In this document: positions 6,795 through 15,290 of the stretch, piece after piece
How the letters are laid out: each line of letters opens with the position of its first letter
Position numbering within the stretch: the stretch's first letter is position 1
NCBI GenBank assembly: GCA_021793315.1
Contig: JAJYSZ010000033.1
Location: 1-32,092, forward strand
From: Bacillota bacterium
GTDB lineage: Bacteria > Bacillota > Sulfobacillia > JAJZYS01 > JAJYTV01
Length of the DNA stretch: 32,092 nucleotides
Direction of reading: 5' to 3'
Made by a program: the position numbers and the translations under genes
The notes under the pieces: generated by a model
What the model saw: only the letters and a program-made list of their open reading frames with translations
The model's database searches: none
Told to the model about the DNA's origin: nothing

Positions 6795-8528
6795 TTGTAC
6801 GACTCCGATAAGCCTCTCATCGTCCAAAGCGACCACTCGGTGCTGCTCGAGGCCGATCACCCGCAGTTCGAGGCCGCCCGGGATTTCCTCGCCCGCTTCG
6901 CGGAGCTCGAGGCGAGCCCCGAGCATGTCCATACCTACCGCATCACGCACCTCTCGCTCTGGAACGCCGCCGAGAGCGGCCTGCGGGCGGATGAGGTGAT
7001 CGCGGGGCTCGACCGCTTCGGCAAGTATGAGCTGCCGCAGAACGTGCAGGCCGAGATCTGGAGCGCCATGGCCCGCTACGGCCGGCTCGAGCTGAGGCCG
7101 GCCGGGGACGACATCGTGCTCTGGGCGGACGATCCCCTGCTCTTGCGCGAGGTGCGCGGTCATCCGAAGGTGTCGCCGCTGCTCGAACTCCTCGGCCCGC
7201 AGGGCGTCAAGGTGGCCAAGGGCCAGCGCGGGCATCTCAAGCAGGCGCTGTTGCGCATCGGCTGGCCTGTCCGGGACCTCGCGGGGCATGCCAAGGGGGC
7301 GCCGCTTGCGCTCCAGCTGCGCGCGCAAACGCTTTCCGGCAGGGAACTCGGCCTGCGCCGCTACCAGCAGCAGGCGGTCGACGCCTTCTGGGCCGGGGGG
7401 CAGGCGTCTGGCGGCAGCGGCGTCGTCGTGCTGCCCTGCGGTGCCGGCAAGACGCTCGTCGGCCTCGGCGTCATGGCCAAGGTGCAGGCCGTCACCCTGA
7501 TCCTCTGCACCTCGACGCTCGCGGTGCGGCAGTGGATCGACGAGATCCTGGACAAGACGTCGCTCGGCGCCGACGAGGTCGGGGAGTACACCGGGGTGAA
7601 GAAGGAGGTGCGGCCGGTCACGGTCGCCACCTACCACATCCTTGGCCGCAAGGAGCACCGCGCGCTCCTGGACGCCCAGGACTGGGGCCTCATCGTCTAC
7701 GATGAGGTGCACCTGCTGCCGGCACCTGTCTTCCGTATGACGGCCGAGATCCAGGCCCGGCGGCGGCTCGGCCTGACAGCCACCCTGCTGCGCGAGGACG
7801 GGCGGGAGGGGGACGTCTTCAGCCTGATCGGCCCGAAGAAGTACGACGCGCCGTGGAAGGAACTCGAGGGGCAGGGCTGGATCGCCCAGGCCTTCTGCAC
7901 CGAGGTGCGGCTCGAACTTCCCCCCGGCGCACGTCAGCGCTACGCCGAGGCGGAGGAGCGCGAGCAGTTCCGCCTGGCGGCCGAGAACCCCGCCAAGATC
8001 GCCGCGGTGCAGGAGATCGCGCGGCAGCACCTTGAGGCGGGCGACCGGGTGCTCGTGATCGGGCGCTTTTTGAGCCAGCTCGACGCCTTGGCCCAGGCGC
8101 TCGAGGCGCCGCTCGTGACTGGCGAGACGGTGCTTTCGGACCGCGAGCGGCTGCTGGGGGCCTTCCGCAGCGGCCAGCAGCCCCTCCTGGTCGTCTCGAA
8201 CGTCGCGAACTTCTCCCTCGACCTCCCGGAGGCCAGCGTCGCGATCGAGGTCTCGGGCACCTTCGGCTCCCGCCAGGAGGAGGCCCAGCGGCTCGGCCGC
8301 ATCCTGCGCCCCAAGCAGGACGGCAGGCCAGCCCACTTCTACACGCTCGTCTCGAGCGACACCCGCGAGCAGCAGTTCGCCATCCTGCGCCAGCGCTTCC
8401 TGACAGAACAGGGCTACCGCTACCGCATCGTGCGCTACGGCGAGGAAGCCGTAAGCGACGCGGGCGGCGCCGTGATCGCCCTTGAGGAGGCGCGCCGGCG
8501 GCTCAGGGGGGGTTCTCGGGATGCCTGA
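6795..8528 (+). CDS. XPB/Rad25-type DNA helicase
   Basis: This encodes a 577-residue superfamily 2 DNA helicase. The TTG start at 6795 is set by GGAGG at 6782-6786. Residues 1-130 match the domain found at the front of mycobacterial XPB (PF13625-like), with FAELEASPEHVHTYRITHLS and a YELPQNV segment. The motor follows: Walker A LPCGAGKT (213-220), DEVH box (303-306), LGLTAT (325-330), the XPB-specific RED motif (Arg333-Glu334-Asp335), and motif VI EAQRLGRILRPK near 495. XPB proteins open DNA for nucleotide excision repair, and for transcription in eukaryotes; bacterial forms are 3'-5' helicases of unsettled role, probably DNA repair. The stop overlaps the start of the next gene by 8 bp (ATGCCTGA), implying coupled translation and a shared job. 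Confidence 0.93.
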   Translation: MYDSDKPLIVQSDHSVLLEADHPQFEAARDFLARFAELEASPEHVHTYRITHLSLWNAAESGLRADEVIAGLDRFGKYELPQNVQAEIWSAMARYGRLELRPAGDDIVLWADDPLLLREVRGHPKVSPLLELLGPQGVKVAKGQRGHLKQALLRIGWPVRDLAGHAKGAPLALQLRAQTLSGRELGLRRYQQQAVDAFWAGGQASGGSGVVVLPCGAGKTLVGLGVMAKVQAVTLILCTSTLAVRQWIDEILDKTSLGADEVGEYTGVKKEVRPVTVATYHILGRKEHRALLDAQDWGLIVYDEVHLLPAPVFRMTAEIQARRRLGLTATLLREDGREGDVFSLIGPKKYDAPWKELEGQGWIAQAFCTEVRLELPPGARQRYAEAEEREQFRLAAENPAKIAAVQEIARQHLEAGDRVLVIGRFLSQLDALAQALEAPLVTGETVLSDRERLLGAFRSGQQPLLVVSNVANFSLDLPEASVAIEVSGTFGSRQEEAQRLGRILRPKQDGRPAHFYTLVSSDTREQQFAILRQRFLTEQGYRYRIVRYGEEAVSDAGGAVIALEEARRRLRGGSRDA

Positions 8529-10221
8529 GCTGCCACTGCTGGAGCGCAGCATCTCGACGAAGATCTCAGACCTCAGGCGTCTGGCGCGCGACGTCGGCAT
8601 CGACGTGCAGGGCCTGCAGCCGAAGGCCCTGCGCGAGAAGATCATGCATGAGCTCTCCTCGCAAGCCGGCGTCACACGAGCCCTCGAATCGTGCTCCCAG
8701 GAGGCTCGCAGGCTCCTCTTCGACATCGCCTGGCACGGCTCGGGCATGCTGTCAGGCCGCACGATCGATGGCCTCGGCGTCAGGAACCAGCGCGCGCGGG
8801 AGACGCGCGAACTCTGCGAGGAACTGCACAGCCGGGCCCTCTTGCACTCGCTTGGCTCCCGAGACTACTGGGCGTCAGAGCCTGGCTACCACATGGCCGA
8901 GCAGACCGCCGAGTGGGTGGCGCCGGTGCTGGCGGTGGCGGAAGGGGAAGTGGCCGAGCGGCCGTTCTACCTGCGTACGGCGGAGCCGCCGCCGGACAGG
9001 GCATCGCTCGGCGTCGAGTGGCTCGCGGACCTCGTGCGCATTGTCGGGGAACTCGGCCGCAAGCCGGGCGGCATCACGCAGGCCGGCTCGATCTACCGGC
9101 GGGACGCCGAGCGCCTGAGAAGGCTGCTCACCCCGCGCCGGCTCGAAGCGATCTCGCCTGCCTGGCAGGCCCTCCTCGACGTCCTGCCGGACCCTTCGCA
9201 CTTTGGCCCCTGGGCACAGGAGGTGCAGGCCGACGTCGGGCTGCTGCTCTGGCTCGGCTTCGGCCTCGGTCTCCTCGCCGTCCGCGATGGCGAGATCCAC
9301 GCCGCGCGGGACTGGCGGCGCCGCCTCGGGCGCCGGAGCGTCGGCGAGATCTGCCGGCGCGCCTGCCTGGCCGTGTGGGATATCCACGGCCGTTCGCTCG
9401 TCGGGAACTACTGGCAGAAGTTCGTGAGTCCTGAGCACTGGCTGTTGCCGGGCAGGCTGCTCGAGGTCTTGCGGCTGAAGCGCACGGGCCTTTTCGAGAT
9501 CAGCGAGCCCTACGAGATGGCGTCGCTCCTGCGCACGCTCGTCCAGCTCGGCGTCCTGGAGGCCGCCACGGTGGACGGCGAGCCGGGGATCCGGCTCTTG
9601 CCGGCAGGCGAGGTGTTCTACGGCAAGGAGCCGGTGGAGCCCCGGCTCGACGGCAGCTGGTCCATCCTGCCGAACGGCGACATCCTGGTGCCGCCGGACC
9701 TGCCTTTGACGCGGCTCGCCTGGCTCGAGACGATCGCCCGCCCGGAGAAGGTGGATGTCGTCTGCACCTACCGGGTCTCGCAGGAGAGCCTGCACCACGG
9801 TATCGAGGCGGGTGTGAAGCCCGACGAGATCCTCGAGGAGCTCGAGGGGGGCAGCCGGACGGGACTGCCGCAGGCGGTGCGTTTTCGCGTCGAGGAATGG
9901 CTTGGCCGGGTGGGGCGCTACCGCTTTGTCGAGGCGGCCATGCTGGTCTGCCGTTCGCGGGAGGACGCCGAGGCGGCACTCGCCGTCAAGGCGGTGCGCC
10001 AGGAGGTGATCGAGGTGCTGGGCGAGACCTGCCTCGTCATCCCGGCGATGCACGAGGCGCAGGTGCGTGAGGCGCTCGAGCGCGGCGGCTTCGCGGCCCT
10101 GCAAAGCGTGTTCAGCCCGAGCGGCCTCTTCCGCGAGGACGCACTGCGCGAGCGCAGGCGGAGCCAGCGCACGCTGAGGTCTCTCGACTGGGGCGCGGGG
10201 ACGGTCATCGAGGCCCTCTAG
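8521..10221 (+). CDS. XPB-associated protein with a C-terminal XPB N-domain-like (Helicase_C_3) domain
   Basis: This encodes a 566-residue cytoplasmic protein. ATG 8521 is chosen over further upstream starts because a G-rich ribosome site (GGGGGG) precedes it and it overlaps the helicase stop. No ATPase motifs are seen. The N-terminal third contains helical, possibly winged-helix segments (SISTKISDLRRLARDVGID, an LREKIMHELSS helix). The C-terminal 170 residues resemble the helicase's own N-terminal domain. Matching stretches include WSILPNGDILVPPDLP, CTYRVSQESLHHGIEAG, PDEILEELE and GLPQAVRFRVEEWLGRVGRY, which correspond to HTYRITHLSLWNAAESG and ELPQNV in the helicase. Known proteins of this kind are annotated only as helicase-associated. 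The probable role is as an accessory or DNA-loading partner of XPB, by analogy with archaeal XPB partners; this is inference, and no nuclease motif is visible. Confidence 0.8.
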   Translation: MPELPLLERSISTKISDLRRLARDVGIDVQGLQPKALREKIMHELSSQAGVTRALESCSQEARRLLFDIAWHGSGMLSGRTIDGLGVRNQRARETRELCEELHSRALLHSLGSRDYWASEPGYHMAEQTAEWVAPVLAVAEGEVAERPFYLRTAEPPPDRASLGVEWLADLVRIVGELGRKPGGITQAGSIYRRDAERLRRLLTPRRLEAISPAWQALLDVLPDPSHFGPWAQEVQADVGLLLWLGFGLGLLAVRDGEIHAARDWRRRLGRRSVGEICRRACLAVWDIHGRSLVGNYWQKFVSPEHWLLPGRLLEVLRLKRTGLFEISEPYEMASLLRTLVQLGVLEAATVDGEPGIRLLPAGEVFYGKEPVEPRLDGSWSILPNGDILVPPDLPLTRLAWLETIARPEKVDVVCTYRVSQESLHHGIEAGVKPDEILEELEGGSRTGLPQAVRFRVEEWLGRVGRYRFVEAAMLVCRSREDAEAALAVKAVRQEVIEVLGETCLVIPAMHEAQVREALERGGFAALQSVFSPSGLFREDALRERRRSQRTLRSLDWGAGTVIEAL

Positions 10222-10510
10222 GCGGGAGGGCCCGTGGCCCCCCGGGCGGACTTCATCATTGGACGGTGGAGCTCTCGGCGCTTCCCCCGGGGCAGCGGTC
10301 TCATCTGAGCCTCTATGCGCCTTTGGCCGCGGGCCAGTGCGTGAGCGAACCGGCCCATTGGCTTTCCTCGTTGGGTTTGTGGGGCCAGGCCTCGGGCCCG
10401 TGCTCCTGGCGGCTGCGATCATCGCGCGGCTCAAGGGCGCCAGGCGACATTGACTACGTCTTTGAGGACTCGGCCGTCCGTGGCGCGGCGGGTGGGAAGG
10501 GGGAAGGGCG
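10222..10510. other. Gap before the 5-oxoprolinase operon; no convincing gene
   Basis: Nothing certain is seen. A weak hairpin GGGCC-CGT-GGCCC at about 10228-10240 could end the helicase operon. A reading frame at 10259-10453 would end in a single hydrophobic helix (LAFLVGFVGPGLGPVLLAAA followed by Arg/Lys), but it lacks a ribosome site and its codons are less G/C-ending than its neighbours, so it is left unannotated. The pxp operon promoter should lie here but no clear -35/-10 pair stands out. Confidence 0.4.
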
Positions 10511-10549
10511 CTGGCTAAGGCAGACCACCCGCGTCCGGCCTTCGCGCAG

Positions 10550-11239
10550 GTGTTCGAGGCCGGCGACGAAGGGCTTCTCCTGGTCTTCGGCCAGGGCCTC
10601 GACGCCGCCGTGAACGAGCGCGTGCAGGGCTACGGGGAGGCGGTGCGCCGTGCGGGGATCCCGGGCGTGCGGGACGTCGTGCCGGGCTACCTTTCGCTCC
10701 TCGTCACCTACGACGCGGGCAAGATCGACGGCGACGACCTGCGCTCGGCCCTTGCCGCCCTCCGCCCTGCCGCCAGGGCGATCCGGCCGCCAAGGCATCA
10801 CGAGGTGCCCGTCTGCTACGGCGGGAGCTTCGGCCCAGACCTCGAGGAGGTGGCGGCCAAGGCGGGCCTCACGCCGGAAGACGTGGTAGGCTTGCATGCC
10901 GGACAGGAATACCGGGTCTACTGCCTCGGTTTCGCGCCCGGCTTCCCCTACTGTGCCGAGCTGCCGACGGTCCTGCGCCTGCCCCGGCGCCCCGAACCCC
11001 GCCTCAAGGTGCCAAGGGGGTCGGTCGGGATCGCGGGCCTGCAGACGGGCATCTATCCGCTCGAGACGTCGGGCGGCTGGCACCTGCTCGGCCGCACGCC
11101 CTGGACCGTCTTCGACTGGACGCGGCCCGAGCCCGCCCGCATCCTGCCGGGCGACACCGTCTGCTTCCGCCCGATCGCGGAAGGGGAGTTCCGCCAGCTC
11201 GAGGCCATGGCGGATAGCGGGGATGGCAGCCGTGGCTAG
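10550..11239 (+). CDS. pxpB: 5-oxoprolinase subunit PxpB (KipI family)
   Basis: This is one of three subunits of the ATP-dependent prokaryotic 5-oxoprolinase that opens 5-oxoproline (pyroglutamate) to glutamate; the Bacillus homolog KipI also inhibits the KinA sporulation kinase. The protein has about 229 residues, with family signatures YGEAVRRAG, HEVPVCYGG, YCLGFAPGFPYC, LKVPRGSVGIAGLQTGIYP and GGWHLLGRTPW. The start is uncertain: GTG 10550 lacks a good ribosome site, while CTG 10511 would follow a purine-rich GGGGGAAGG and add 13 residues. The stop overlaps the pxpC start by 17 bp, so the subunits are coupled. Confidence 0.9.
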   Translation: MFEAGDEGLLLVFGQGLDAAVNERVQGYGEAVRRAGIPGVRDVVPGYLSLLVTYDAGKIDGDDLRSALAALRPAARAIRPPRHHEVPVCYGGSFGPDLEEVAAKAGLTPEDVVGLHAGQEYRVYCLGFAPGFPYCAELPTVLRLPRRPEPRLKVPRGSVGIAGLQTGIYPLETSGGWHLLGRTPWTVFDWTRPEPARILPGDTVCFRPIAEGEFRQLEAMADSGDGSRG

Positions 11240-12155
11240 GCTCAGGGTGGTGCGCCCCGGCATGTTGACGACCGTCCAGGACCACGGCCGCCACGGCCAG
11301 GGGCACCTTGGCGTTGCGCAGCAGGGCGCCCTGGACGCCTACGCCCTGCGCTGGGCCCAGCGCCTGGCAGGGAACGGCCCCGAGGCGGCCGGGCTCGAGA
11401 TCACCCTGCTCGGTCCCACCTTGGCGGTGCTCGATCCCTGCTTCGGCGCCATCGCCGGGGCGGAACTCGGCATGAAGGTGAACGGCGCCCCGTGGCCCGC
11501 CGGCACGAGCCGCAGGCTCCTTGCCGGCGATCTGCTCTCCTTCGGACCGCCCTTGGACGGACTGCGGGCATATCTTTCCTTTGGCGGCGGCGTCGCCGGC
11601 GACGAGCTGCTTGGCAGCCGGGCGACAGACCTGCAGTCCGGTGTGGGGGGCCACGGCGGGCGGGCTCTGCGGGCAGGCGATATCCTGACGGTGGGCGACC
11701 TCGACGGGGAGCCTGCGGCCGCGCCGGTGCCGACGGCCATCCTGCGCGACAGGGCGAGGGTGCTGCCCGGCCCGAGGGACCGCCTTTTTCCTCGCGATGC
11801 CCTGCGCCAGCTCAGCTCGGCCCCGTACCAGGTGACGTCCCACTCGGACCGCGTGGGCATGCGCCTCAGGGGGCCGGAGGTGTCCGGCGCCCCTGGCAGC
11901 ATCCTCTCGGAGGGCACGCCGCTCGGGGGCATCGAGATCCCGCCGGCGGGCCAGCCGATCGTGCTGCTGCAGGGCAGGGGCACCGTCGGCGGCTACCCGA
12001 TCCTCGCCACCGTCATCGCCGCAGACATTCCGCTGCTCGCGCAGCTGCGGCCCGGTGGCGCCGTGCGCTTCGCGGTGGTCTCGCGTGCCGAGGCGCGGGC
12101 CGCCCGCGAGGAGATGGAGCGCGAGCTCCTGCTGCCGCTGCGCCCCCTGGCCTGA
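11223..12155 (+). CDS. pxpC: 5-oxoprolinase subunit PxpC (KipA family)
   Basis: This encodes 310 residues from ATG 11223, the usual length for this biotin-dependent-carboxylase-like domain family. Signatures include the start RVVRPGMLTTVQDHGR, GALDAYALRWAQRLAGN, GLEITLLGPTLAVL, YLSFGGGVAG and, in the C-terminal half, SHSDRVGMRLRGPE and PIVLLQGRGTVGGYP. PxpC works with PxpB and PxpA in cytoplasmic 5-oxoproline cleavage; in KipI/KipA terms it antagonises KipI. It starts within the end of pxpB and is followed 14 bp later by pxpA, which has its own strong ribosome site, consistent with a single three-gene operon. Confidence 0.92.
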   Translation: MAAVARLRVVRPGMLTTVQDHGRHGQGHLGVAQQGALDAYALRWAQRLAGNGPEAAGLEITLLGPTLAVLDPCFGAIAGAELGMKVNGAPWPAGTSRRLLAGDLLSFGPPLDGLRAYLSFGGGVAGDELLGSRATDLQSGVGGHGGRALRAGDILTVGDLDGEPAAAPVPTAILRDRARVLPGPRDRLFPRDALRQLSSAPYQVTSHSDRVGMRLRGPEVSGAPGSILSEGTPLGGIEIPPAGQPIVLLQGRGTVGGYPILATVIAADIPLLAQLRPGGAVRFAVVSRAEARAAREEMERELLLPLRPLA

Positions 12156-12169
12156 GAGGAGGAGTTTCC

Positions 12170-12946
12170 TTGCCAAGTTCGGTGGACCTCAACAGCGACC
12201 TCGGGGAGAGCTTCGGCGTCTGGCGGCTCGGGGACGACGAGGCGCTGCTGCCGCAGATCACGTCGGCGAATGTCGCCTGCGGCTTTCACGGCGGCGATCC
12301 GCGCGTGATGCAACGGACCGTAGGCGAAGCCAAGCGGCTCGGGGTCGGCATTGGGGCGCACCCCGGCTTCCCGGACCTCGTCGGCTTCGGGCGCAGGAAC
12401 CTCGCCGTCACACCGGACGAGGTGTACACCGACACGCTCTACCAGATCGGCGCGCTGCACGCCTTCTGCCAGGCTCAGGGTGCCGCATTGCAGCACGTCA
12501 AGCCGCACGGCCAGCTCAACAATATGGCCTTCCGAGACCGCGCCATGGCGCAGGCCCTGGCCTCCGCCATCGGAGACTTCTCCAGGGACCTCATCCTGGT
12601 GGCTTACGGCGGCGAGTTGCTGCGCGCGGGTGAGGAACTCGGACTGCGCATCGGCCATGAGGTGTACGCGGACCGCGCCTACCGTCCGGATGGGAGTCTC
12701 GTGCCGCGATCGGAGCCCGGGGCCGTCATCGAGGATGGCGCCAAGGTGGCCGAGCGGGCGGTCCAGATGGTGCTGCAGGGGGGCGTCGAGAGCTGCACGG
12801 GCGCCTGGCTCCGCCTGCAGGTCGACACGATCTGCCTGCATGGCGACACCCCGGGGGCAGCGCGGCTTGCGGCCACGGTCCGCCAGGCCCTCGAGGCGGC
12901 CGGCGTGGCCCTGAAGCCCCTCGCCGAGGTGCTGGCGGGACGCTGA
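12170..12946 (+). CDS. pxpA: 5-oxoprolinase subunit PxpA (LamB/YcsF family)
   Basis: This encodes a 258-residue TIM-barrel-like subunit of 5-oxoprolinase. The TTG start at 12170 is favoured by GAGGAGGAG at 12155-12163; GTG 12182 is a weaker alternative that would shorten the conserved N-terminus. Family motifs are VDLNSDLGESFG, ITSANVACGFHGGDP, IGAHPGFPDLVGFGRR, QHVKPHGQLNN, YADRAYRPDGSLVPR and ICLHGDTPGA. The usual VKPHGALYN motif reads VKPHGQLNN here, a modest departure in an otherwise well-conserved region. With pxpB and pxpC it makes a complete set, allowing the cell to recycle the damage product 5-oxoproline into glutamate, which may also arise from imported peptides. Confidence 0.93.
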   Translation: MPSSVDLNSDLGESFGVWRLGDDEALLPQITSANVACGFHGGDPRVMQRTVGEAKRLGVGIGAHPGFPDLVGFGRRNLAVTPDEVYTDTLYQIGALHAFCQAQGAALQHVKPHGQLNNMAFRDRAMAQALASAIGDFSRDLILVAYGGELLRAGEELGLRIGHEVYADRAYRPDGSLVPRSEPGAVIEDGAKVAERAVQMVLQGGVESCTGAWLRLQVDTICLHGDTPGAARLAATVRQALEAAGVALKPLAEVLAGR

Positions 12947-13053
12947 CGGTCCAAGGTCAGCATCGCTTCACCCACATTTCCGGCATAATCAGGTGGGAGA
13001 TAGCAGATCCTTGTCGAAACCACCATGCCGAGGCATGGGAGGGAAGATGCGAT

Positions 13054-13746
13054 ATGGACGGCGGACCGGAGTCCGAGCGCGAGCGGTGGGCGTCTTCCAT
13101 GGTGGCGGAGGGAGATGGCCCCGACCTCGTGGCGAGGATCGCCGGCCTTCTGGAACTTACCGGCAGGCTCTCGCTGATCGGCTGCATCCGCCAGCACGGT
13201 CTGGCGCAGGGTCTGCGATGTTTCGCAGAACTCTACGGCCTTGAGGTGCCAGGCGGGACGGCAAGTCTCAGAGAGCTCCAGGAACGGGTGGCCAAGGGGC
13301 TTCATCTCGCCGAGGCGCGGCTGCGGGACGCACTAGCCGACGCCATCGCGGCCGCCGACGACGCGGAGTTCCGGGGCGCCCTCGGCCGCTTCGGGCTCGA
13401 GACGGCGGCGGAGCGGAGTCTCGCCACCTATGCGGAGGCTTGCCTCAGCACGATCGAGGGCGACCTCGAGGAGGCGCTTGCGGCGCACCGCCGGCAGGCG
13501 GAGGGTCTCTTCACCGTGGGGGAGGCGGTGGCCATGGCGGAAGTCCTGAGCCTCTTCGACCGCTACCTGCGCGATCTGCAGCCGGCGGACGTTGCGGGAG
13601 AGCTTGAGCGGGCGCGCCTGGCCGAGCGGGAGCGCCTGCATCTGGCAGGCGATGTCGAGCGGCTGTCCCGCGAGTCTGCGTGCCGTGGGCGGGAGATCGA
13701 GGAACTGAGGGCGGCGCTGGAGAACCCCCGGTCGCCGCTCGGCTAG
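13054..13746 (+). CDS. Helical protein of unknown function
   Basis: This encodes a 230-residue soluble protein that I do not recognise. The ATG is preceded by GGGAGGGAAG. The composition is rich in Ala, Glu, Leu and Arg and predicts nearly all helix. It has no signal peptide or membrane segment. The last 45 residues (ELERARLAERERLHLAGDVE, then an EIEELRAALEN segment) have coiled-coil-like heptads. Two Cys occur (GCIRQHG, EACLST) without a metal-site pattern. It follows pxpA by 107 bp; a possible -10 (CATAAT near 12985) without a convincing -35 hints at its own promoter. Its stop shares a CTAG palindrome with the stop of the convergent PQQ-type gene, so nothing separates the two genes. Confidence 0.65.
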   Translation: MDGGPESERERWASSMVAEGDGPDLVARIAGLLELTGRLSLIGCIRQHGLAQGLRCFAELYGLEVPGGTASLRELQERVAKGLHLAEARLRDALADAIAAADDAEFRGALGRFGLETAAERSLATYAEACLSTIEGDLEEALAAHRRQAEGLFTVGEAVAMAEVLSLFDRYLRDLQPADVAGELERARLAERERLHLAGDVERLSRESACRGREIEELRAALENPRSPLG

Positions 13747-15179
13747 CGCGCCCTGCGCCCAGCCCTTGCCCGGTTCCCCGCCCCGGGTCCCACGAGAGTG
13801 AACGCCTTGACGCGCTGGCCCGCGTCCACCAGGAGAAGCCCGGGGGCCAGGGCGGGACTGTCGAAGTGCGGCACCAAGCCGAGTGTCTCCCTTGCCAGCA
13901 CCCGACCGCTGCTGGCCGCGAGCACTTCGAGCTGTCCGCTTTCCTCGTCGACGCTGAAGACGGCGCCGCCACCCACCGCGGGCGGCCCGGCGTCCCAGCC
14001 GCTCTGGCGCCAGGCGGCAAAGAAGCCCTGGCCGGTCAGGCGTAGCGCCACGAGGCCGTTCGTGCAAGGCACGTAGAGGAGGCCCCCGCCGTAGGCGTCC
14101 CCGCCATACGCTCCGGCGCAGACGGCCCCGCTCGCGAGCGGGTGGCCTATGCCGCCGAGCTCCCTCGCGTCGAGGAGGTATCCCGTGCCCTCCTTGCCGA
14201 TCTGGAAGAGCCGTCCCCCAGGCAGGGGCAGGGGCGCGGTGGAGCCGAGGTCCAGGTCTGCCTCGTTCAGCTGGGGGAAGTTGCGTGGCGCGAAGTAGCC
14301 GAGGAGTTTGAGAGCCGGCGAGAGCCGCAGGACGCTGTCGCCGCCGTCCCAGGCCCGCGTCGAGGCACTGTTGCCGGTGGCGGCGTAGAGATCGCCATCC
14401 CCACCGAGCGCGAGGCCGGCCGTCGCCCAGATGGCGCCGCCGCGCGCCGTGGGCACGCGGTAGGCGAAGGCGGCTCGGCCTGGGTGGATGGCGACGACCT
14501 GGCCGACGTAGGGGCCGCAGTCGCCGTAGAGGCCGCCGAGCGGAACGTAGACGGTGCCGGAGAGATAGGTGAGCGCCCCGCGCTGCTGCTGGGCGTAGGC
14601 GTGCGTGCCGGGAAGGTCCAGGCTCCAACTGCGCAGCACCCGGCCGGTCCGGGCGTCCAGGGCGTAGAGCCGCTGCTGGACCGGCTCCACCTCCGCCGCG
14701 ACATAGAGCCTGCCCCCCGCGAGGACGGGTGTGCCCGTGATGCCGAGCGGGCCGATGTCGCCACAAGGGAGATCCCCGAGCGGCACCGGTGTGCCGAGGT
14801 GCCGCCGCCAGACGGTGCGGCCGGTCTTCAGGCGGACGGCGTAGACGGTGTCGTTCTCGGTGGCGATGTAGGCGAGGCTGCCCTGCCAGATGGGCTGCGC
14901 GTAGACGGCCCCGTCGAGCGCCGGGGTCGTCCAGGCGGGACGAAGGCCCCGGACCGACGCCTCCGGGTAGCTCTCCCAGCGGTCCGGGCCGCCGCCGTAG
15001 GTCGGCCAGGCGGCTGCGGGCCCGGCAGCTGCCTGCGACGCCGCGGCCTTTAGGGGAGCGGGCGCCTGCTTGGCGCGCTGCGCTGCCGCGCCCCCCGGAC
15101 CGCAACCCGACAGGAGCACGAGAAGGCCTACGGCGATGAGCGCCCCAAGGGATCTTGGTTGCAGGCCGCTCTCCTTCAC
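13743..15179 (-). CDS. PQQ-like beta-propeller lipoprotein
   Basis: This encodes 478 residues from GTG 15179, with GGGGGAG six bases upstream. A signal peptide ends in the lipobox LLSGC (Cys26), so the protein is anchored outside the membrane. The body consists of quinoprotein-type blades, for example the AYIATENDTVYAVRLKTGRT and TVWRRHLG strands, RLYVAAEVEPVQQRLYALDA with RTGRVLRSW, GQVVAIHPGRAAFAYR, GGAVFSVDEESGQLEVLAAS and GRVLARETLG. A CGDIGPLGITGTPV stretch near residue 138 is like that of dehydrogenase-type quinoproteins. Whether it binds PQQ and oxidises an alcohol or sugar, or is only a scaffold, cannot be decided; no cytochrome or PQQ biosynthesis genes are near. The gene seems to be a single unit between the convergent 13054-13746 gene and the diguanylate cyclase gene upstream. 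Confidence 0.82.
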   Translation of the reverse strand: MKESGLQPRSLGALIAVGLLVLLSGCGPGGAAAQRAKQAPAPLKAAASQAAAGPAAAWPTYGGGPDRWESYPEASVRGLRPAWTTPALDGAVYAQPIWQGSLAYIATENDTVYAVRLKTGRTVWRRHLGTPVPLGDLPCGDIGPLGITGTPVLAGGRLYVAAEVEPVQQRLYALDARTGRVLRSWSLDLPGTHAYAQQQRGALTYLSGTVYVPLGGLYGDCGPYVGQVVAIHPGRAAFAYRVPTARGGAIWATAGLALGGDGDLYAATGNSASTRAWDGGDSVLRLSPALKLLGYFAPRNFPQLNEADLDLGSTAPLPLPGGRLFQIGKEGTGYLLDARELGGIGHPLASGAVCAGAYGGDAYGGGLLYVPCTNGLVALRLTGQGFFAAWRQSGWDAGPPAVGGGAVFSVDEESGQLEVLAASSGRVLARETLGLVPHFDSPALAPGLLLVDAGQRVKAFTLVGPGAGNRARAGRRAR

Positions 15180-15256
15180 TGGGCGCTCCCCCTGTCGCCA
15201 GGACTCTGTGGCCAGAGTCTAGCACGAGAGCCGCAGGAGGGACGGGCAGAGCGAAG

Positions 15257-15279
15257 CCGCCCCGCAGGCGGCGGGGCGG
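15257..15279 (-). terminator. Hairpin after the diguanylate cyclase gene
   Basis: CCGCCCCGC (15257-15265) and GCGGGGCGG (15271-15279) form a perfect 9-bp GC stem 12 bp beyond the cyclase stop. The following minus-strand bases (CTTCGC) are only slightly T-rich, so termination strength is uncertain. Confidence 0.55.
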
Positions 15280-15290
15280 TTCGAGGCGCG

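Noticed and set aside
6672-8762. Long minus-strand open frame opposite the XPB helicase
   Set aside because: Antisense to a protein with complete helicase motifs; low-complexity composition and no ribosome site of note.
8875-10434. Minus-strand frame of about 519 codons opposite the XPB partner
   Set aside because: Shadow frame; rich in Arg, Pro and Glu with no recognisable features, while the plus strand has a domain match and an overlapping start.
10259-10453. Possible 64-codon membrane peptide
   Set aside because: No ribosome site, weak third-position GC, single hydrophobic run; kept only as a comment on the gap.
13333-15225. 630-codon minus-strand frame overlapping the PQQ-type gene in another frame
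   Set aside because: The true frame has a signal peptide, lipobox and propeller blades; this one has only Arg/Pro/Gly-rich sequence.
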